Positions 59,936-64,000 of a DNA stretch of 64,000 nt are shown here, piece after piece. The notes under the pieces were generated by a model that did no database searches, was not told the DNA's origin, and worked only from the letters and a program-made list of their open reading frames with translations. The first letter of the stretch is position 1. Each line of letters begins with the position of its first letter. Both the position numbers and the translations under genes were made by a program. This DNA comes from Costus lasius (Eukaryota > Streptophyta > Magnoliopsida > Zingiberales > Costaceae), in contig CM050447.1 of the NCBI GenBank assembly GCA_027563935.2, positions 81,143,461 through 81,207,460 on the forward strand, in the 5' to 3' direction.

Positions 59936-60493
59936 ATGACAGGAGAATATGGTACAGATGCATTACAATCACTTTCAGCAAAGGTAAATTCCTTTACTCA
60001 ACAAACTGATTACTTAAGCATGCAATATTCTACGTTGAAATCTATTACTTGCGATGTTTGTGGATATCATGAGCATCATTATACAGAATGTCAATTAGGG
60101 ATTGCTTCATCCTTTAACTCATGCCCTAGTACCTATAATCCAAGTTGGGAGAACCATCAAAACTTATTTTATCAGAATGACCCAACATTTATTCCACAAT
60201 CAAACTTTAGTCGACCTCAAGAATCCAACATAGAAGTCATGCTTGAAAACTCTATAGCTGATATGATCATTCAAAGTGAGGAATTTCATAGTATAATTTA
60301 TGGCACCGATAAAAATAACATAGAGGAAGGATTCCATAATGAATATGAGAATTTTGTAAAGTTAAAACAATCAATAGTCATGACTCCAGTTATAGATTAT
60401 GATTTAACTTCTTCAAATTTTGATGTTTTTGAAATTTCTAAATACCCCATTAACTCTTCCTCAGCACTTTACCAGCCATCCAGTCCCCTCTAA
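59936..60493 (+). CDS. F Gag-like ORF with one CCHC zinc knuckle, 185 aa
   Basis: It opens with ATG (MTGEYGTDALQSLSAKVNSF) and contains CDVCGYHEHHYTEC, a perfect CX2CX4HX4C knuckle at residues 39-52, preceded by a short heptad-like helix (LQSLSAKVNSFTQQTDYLS). In Athila/Tat Gag proteins a similar helix precedes the knuckle. After it comes a low-complexity Asn/Ser/Pro stretch (NPSWENHQNLFYQNDP). The main Gag domain normally upstream is missing, so this is a remnant or a reduced Gag. The frame stays open for 185 codons in AT-rich sequence, which supports some past constraint. Confidence 0.6.
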   Translation: MTGEYGTDALQSLSAKVNSFTQQTDYLSMQYSTLKSITCDVCGYHEHHYTECQLGIASSFNSCPSTYNPSWENHQNLFYQNDPTFIPQSNFSRPQESNIEVMLENSIADMIIQSEEFHSIIYGTDKNNIEEGFHNEYENFVKLKQSIVMTPVIDYDLTSSNFDVFEISKYPINSSSALYQPSSPL

Positions 60494-60722
60494 CATAACA
60501 TAGTGCCTTGCAACATAAATACTTGGGACATATTTGAAGAAAAATTTAAACTTTTAGAGTCTTGTGAGAAGAAAGATGAAGAATTTAGGGATCCTCAAGT
60601 AAGAACTAGCGAGATAGAAGGGGTGAATTTGATATTGATAGGATGAAATACCCCATTAAAGAGAAAGAAATTGAGGAGAAAGCATGATATTACTCTTGGA
60701 GAAAGCATGATTTAACTTCTTC

Positions 60723-60962
60723 TTGATCAATCCAAGGTATGAATTTTTTGATCTTAATTCTAATCTTCTCCCAATTGCTGATATAAATCTAAAGGACGAA
60801 TGCATGATATTACTCTTAGATAAATGCAGAAAAATTATTGGGTATTCTTTGCATAATTCTAATTTTTATTTTTGTATGCATGTCATGACCACTACAACAT
60901 TGATCTACCTATTTCACTGGATATATACTTTGGTGGGCACACTTTTGAAAAATTTTTATTGA
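60723..60962 (+). pseudogene. F small conserved frame, related to the D+ ORF
   Basis: 79 codons without an ATG start (the frame opens with TTG). ADINLKDECMILLLDKCRKI aligns with EDLNLKKGLMILLSDKFRKI in D+ (37480-37550), and the later TTTLIYLFHWIYTLVGTLL aligns with KATLIIIYLKFWKFELVAKLF. The basic GQRKRKKLHA end of the D+ version is lost. Probably a decayed copy of the same protein. Function unknown. Confidence 0.5.
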
Positions 60963-62985
60963 TGAAAAATCTTTTAATAAGTTGTTTTATATATAGAAAT
61001 TTATGAAAAATTTTTACTTGAAGAACAGGTGTCCGATGAGACATTCACGGGCGTGGCTGTGAGTCGATCACAGGCCATCAATGTTGTGTTTGAAGGAAAC
61101 GCGAGAAAGCCAAAGTTCACAGAAACTTTCATGGTCATGGCTGTGAGTCACTCACGGGCCATGGATTTCATTTGTGTGAAGGACTGAAATCACAGAAACA
61201 TTCATTACTACAGCCGTGAATGACTCACAGGCCATGAATTCTTCGTTTTTGAACTTAACAGGTGAAACTAGAGTTCACGCCCATACTCGTAAACTTTGAT
61301 TTCTCGTTGATTCCTTCCACCTTAGGCGACGAATCATCTCCTCCAACCTTCTTCCACCTTCGGCGAGTCTTTTTCGATGATCTTTCAGCCAATTTTGGCC
61401 GGATTTCATCAAGAATCACCAGATGCCGTCAAGCACACAAGACTCATCGCCGACGCTCGATTCCAGCCAAAATCCATCTAAATCCGTGAGAAAACTCTGC
61501 CTGATTGTAGTCTTTGGTTTCTTTATCAAGATTTGTAGGCATTTGCAACTGATTTTCTCTAGATTGGTTGACATTGAGTGGATTTTCTCCCAAATTCTTG
61601 GACGCACGTTTGTTGTGTTCTTCTTACCAATTATTGTGTGGGTTCTTTTGTGGATTTTGGCAATTTCTAATTTCTATGGAATTTACTATGATTTCTACAC
61701 TGAGAGGTAGACTGTATGGGGCAGTTAGAAAAATTAGAAGACGAGAACCCTAGCCAGCTAAGGCTTTTGCTTATTTGTCATTAGATATTCTACCAGACTT
61801 ATACATAAATATACCAGAAGACTCTGAGGACACCGAGACTGATTGATAATGTCTATGAGTATTTTATTGTTTTATTCCTTTTTATATACATCGAGGGCGA
61901 TGCAAACTTTTCTTTGTGGGATGAAGCATGTTTAGTTTTCATTGATAATTGTGGATTGAATAATAAGTATATGCAACAATTTAAGTCTAGGGTGTCTTTA
62001 TGTATTTTGATTGTATTCAAGCTTTATAGATATGTATCCTGAATGTTTATGATTTTTAAGGATATATGAGTTTGTTCTATCTTTGATTTTGTAATTAGAA
62101 AGCATTTTGAGTAATTGATTTGATGACTTAGGAATTTTTAAAATTTTATATAGACTTAAATTGTTGAGCAAATTCAATTCTGGTATGAATAAAATGCATG
62201 TATGAAATGTTGTGCATCCTTGAGATACAAGCTGAGTAAAATTTACTCAAGCTTAATTTATCTATTTTTGCTTGATGGAGAAGTTTTCATGAATAGAAAA
62301 TTGGTAACATCAATATAAAGAGGCTTGCTCCAACTCCTCTAGTTGAAAGATCTGAAGTCGTGAGTTATTGTACCACGAGTTGGTACACTTTAAATATGTT
62401 TCGGTGAAGTAATAGAGGAAAAATCTTAAAAGTAAATATTTATCCCTCATGCTGAAAGATCGATAACGATTTAAGTACTGTGCCCCTGACCGGCTCTCTC
62501 TAGAAATAAAAAAAAAAGGGGAAATGAAAAAAAAAAAGAGAACAAAAATAGAGAAAAAGAGAGAGCTGTAGGTATACTTTAAATAATGTTATGATGCTGA
62601 CAGAAAAGGGCATATAATTGTTTAAAAACCAAATTGCCTTAAAAGTTTCTTTACCTTAAATATCACCAAGATTCTAGAAATGGAAATTTCATTTGTCAAG
62701 TAAGGTGGATTTATTAAAGTGAAAGTATTTGATGCTTAGTAAGTAAAGATTGGTTGAGACGACATGAATCATGATTTTTATCCATCTTGGATTGTAAAGT
62801 CTTGAGAATTTATTTCTATTATGTTATTTCTTAAATATCTAAAGTTCCGAAAGATTGATTGCTTAACCTGTGGACTAAAGACATGATTGGGAAAGAATGA
62901 GCAAATGTTCCTTATCTTAACATTCTCTTTACATACTATGGTATTGCTTGAGAATAAGCAAAATTTTAAGTCTAAGGTATTCTAA
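60963..62985 (+). other. 3' noncoding region of F
   Basis: Contains TCACGG/CCATGAA paired motifs at about 61040-61250, an A/G-rich tract at 62506-62566, and a polypurine-like end (GAGAATAAGCAAAA). The overlapping ORFs 61262-61489, 61416-61607 (minus), 61423-61710 and 61568-61753 show no recognisable domain, so I call none. Confidence 0.55.
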
Positions 62986-64000
62986 TGAGTTGCATTTACA
63001 CCATATTTTTCCCTGTATTTTACATGATATTTTGGGCTTAATTGAATGATTTTATACAATTTTTAGTGTTTTTATCTTCTTTTGTATGGAATCTTCACTT
63101 TTCTTGGTTTCATAAAAATACAGGTAAAATCATATAAAAATGATGGATTTTGAGAGTTTTGAGGCCATAGCACGGTTCCCAAGAAAAATACGATGTTGCA
63201 TATCAAATTTGGAGTGAAACGGAGGCCAGACGCAATATTCGTGGTTGTACCCATAAGTCATTCATGGGCCATGAATATCACTCAAAAATGATCGATTTTA
63301 TGAGTTTTGATGCCATGGGGTGATTCTAAATGAAAAGATGAGGTCGTACGTTAAATTTAGAGCAAAACGGAGGTCAAACGCAACTTTCAAGGCTGTGGCC
63401 GTGAATGTATTCACGGGCTGTGAATACACTTTTACGCAGAAACAGAAGAACTCAGGGGCGTGGCCGTGAACAGTTCACCGCCTATGAGTTTTTCCACCCC
63501 CTTCGATTTTTCACTCGATTCGACCCCGAATCGAGTCGAAACTTAACCAAACTTTGCAGAAGCCTTCCTAGATGGGTTCTACATTGATTAAACTATAAAG
63601 AGAAGGATTTTGGAAGGGTTTAAGGGAGCTTTTTTGGATGAGAACAACAAGAGGCGGCGGCTAGGGCAAAAATCAATTTCCGGGTGGAATTCTAGCGAAA
63701 GATCACGCAAAGGAGGGATTTGGATGCTTCGTCTTCATCTCCAGATCGAGGGGAAGAGTTCTAATTACTATCCTAGTATCTTTTTGCATTATTTTTGAGA
63801 GATTATGTCGAGTTCATCAATACATGTTGTTTTCTATAAACATGAATGCTTAAACATTCTTTCGGGATTAAGAGTGTAACCCGTTGACCTTTTATGGATT
63901 AAACTTATTATTTAAATCTTTGTCATGAATTTTATTGAGTTGATTTGATTTAAATTGTGTTCTATTTCGTATTTTAATCTAATCAAGTGATTTTACATCT
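62986..64000 (+). mobile_element. Element F 3' LTR, first 1015 bp (continues off window)
   Basis: TGAGTTGCATTTACACC and the following sequence match 58078-59090 with about 9% differences at the start. Palindrome cluster at about 63235-63485, TATA at 63594-63600. Confidence 0.85.

Larger units (their letters stand above)
58078..64000 (+). mobile_element. Element F, non-autonomous Tat/Athila-like retrotransposon
   Basis: 5' LTR 58078-59596 (1519 bp, TGGGTTGCATTT...GCAGCATCA), tRNA-Asp-type primer site, a 3.4-kb interior with a Gag-like zinc-knuckle frame and a second small conserved frame, and a 3' LTR from 62986 (TGAGTTGCATTT) cut by the window end. No reverse transcriptase, RNase H or integrase motif is seen in the interior. 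The LTRs differ by about 9% over the first 240 bp, making this older than the complete copia elements. Confidence 0.85.

Noticed and set aside
61262..61753. Cluster of overlapping ORFs in F as a lost pol gene
   Set aside because: None shows reverse transcriptase, RNase H, protease or integrase motifs in any frame I read.

Overview
This window comes from a plant (angiosperm) nuclear genome. It is repeat-dense, heterochromatin-like DNA built almost entirely of nested LTR retrotransposons. I see no host gene, tRNA, rRNA or CRISPR array. Plant origin follows from the lineages present: a chromodomain-bearing Ty3/gypsy element of Tekay/Del type, several Ty1/copia elements with tRNA-Met primer sites, and two gypsy-like families with tRNA-Asp-type primer sites (Tat/Athila style). 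The species cannot be told. Family letters below (A, B, D, E, F) are my own labels.

Layout. 1-2246: 3' part of a Tekay LTR (+), inserted in copia A0 (+, 2247-15552), whose 3' LTR is split by copia E (-, 6058-15281, target duplication GGATC). 15553-26712: leader, primer site and 5' LTR of a Tat-like element D- (-); its LTR is split by copia A1 (-, 16114-25043). 26713-37269: 3' end of copia A2 (+), whose LTR holds a Tekay element (-, 27311-35611) with an intact 1531-aa Gag-Pol but a truncated 3' LTR. 37270-51286: 3' part of a Tat-like element D+ (+); its LTR is split by the complete copia B (-, 42011-51096, target duplication ATTAA, open 1297-aa Gag-Pol). 51287-54190: family A LTR A4 (-), split by a solo family A LTR (51812-53625, target duplication CATAG). 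54191-56350: fragment of an F-family LTR, split by a solo family B LTR (54320-56013, target duplication GTTAG). 56351-56645: unassigned. 56646-58077: family A-like LTR A6 (-), interrupted by F (+, 58078 to the window end), a non-autonomous Tat/Athila-like element without reverse transcriptase.

Read as a nest, the order is F-like LTR > A4 > D+ > A2 > D- > A0 > E, seven layers deep. LTR divergence counted by eye gives relative ages: Tekay(-) 0 substitutions in about 1.0 kb, B about 0.6%, E about 1.3%, A1 about 4.6%, F about 9% over the first 240 bp.

The two full-length ORFs (B and Tekay) carry all catalytic residues of reverse transcriptase, RNase H and integrase, but unusual protease triplets (DTA and DPG). 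The signals most worth following are: a conserved ~460-bp untranslated leader at the same distance upstream of gag in three diverged copia families; a 72-bp tandem repeat with near-palindromes in the D LTR, and a comparable palindromic motif in F; an unrecognised conserved ORF shared by D and F; and a coding-dead element E whose LTRs are nearly identical.
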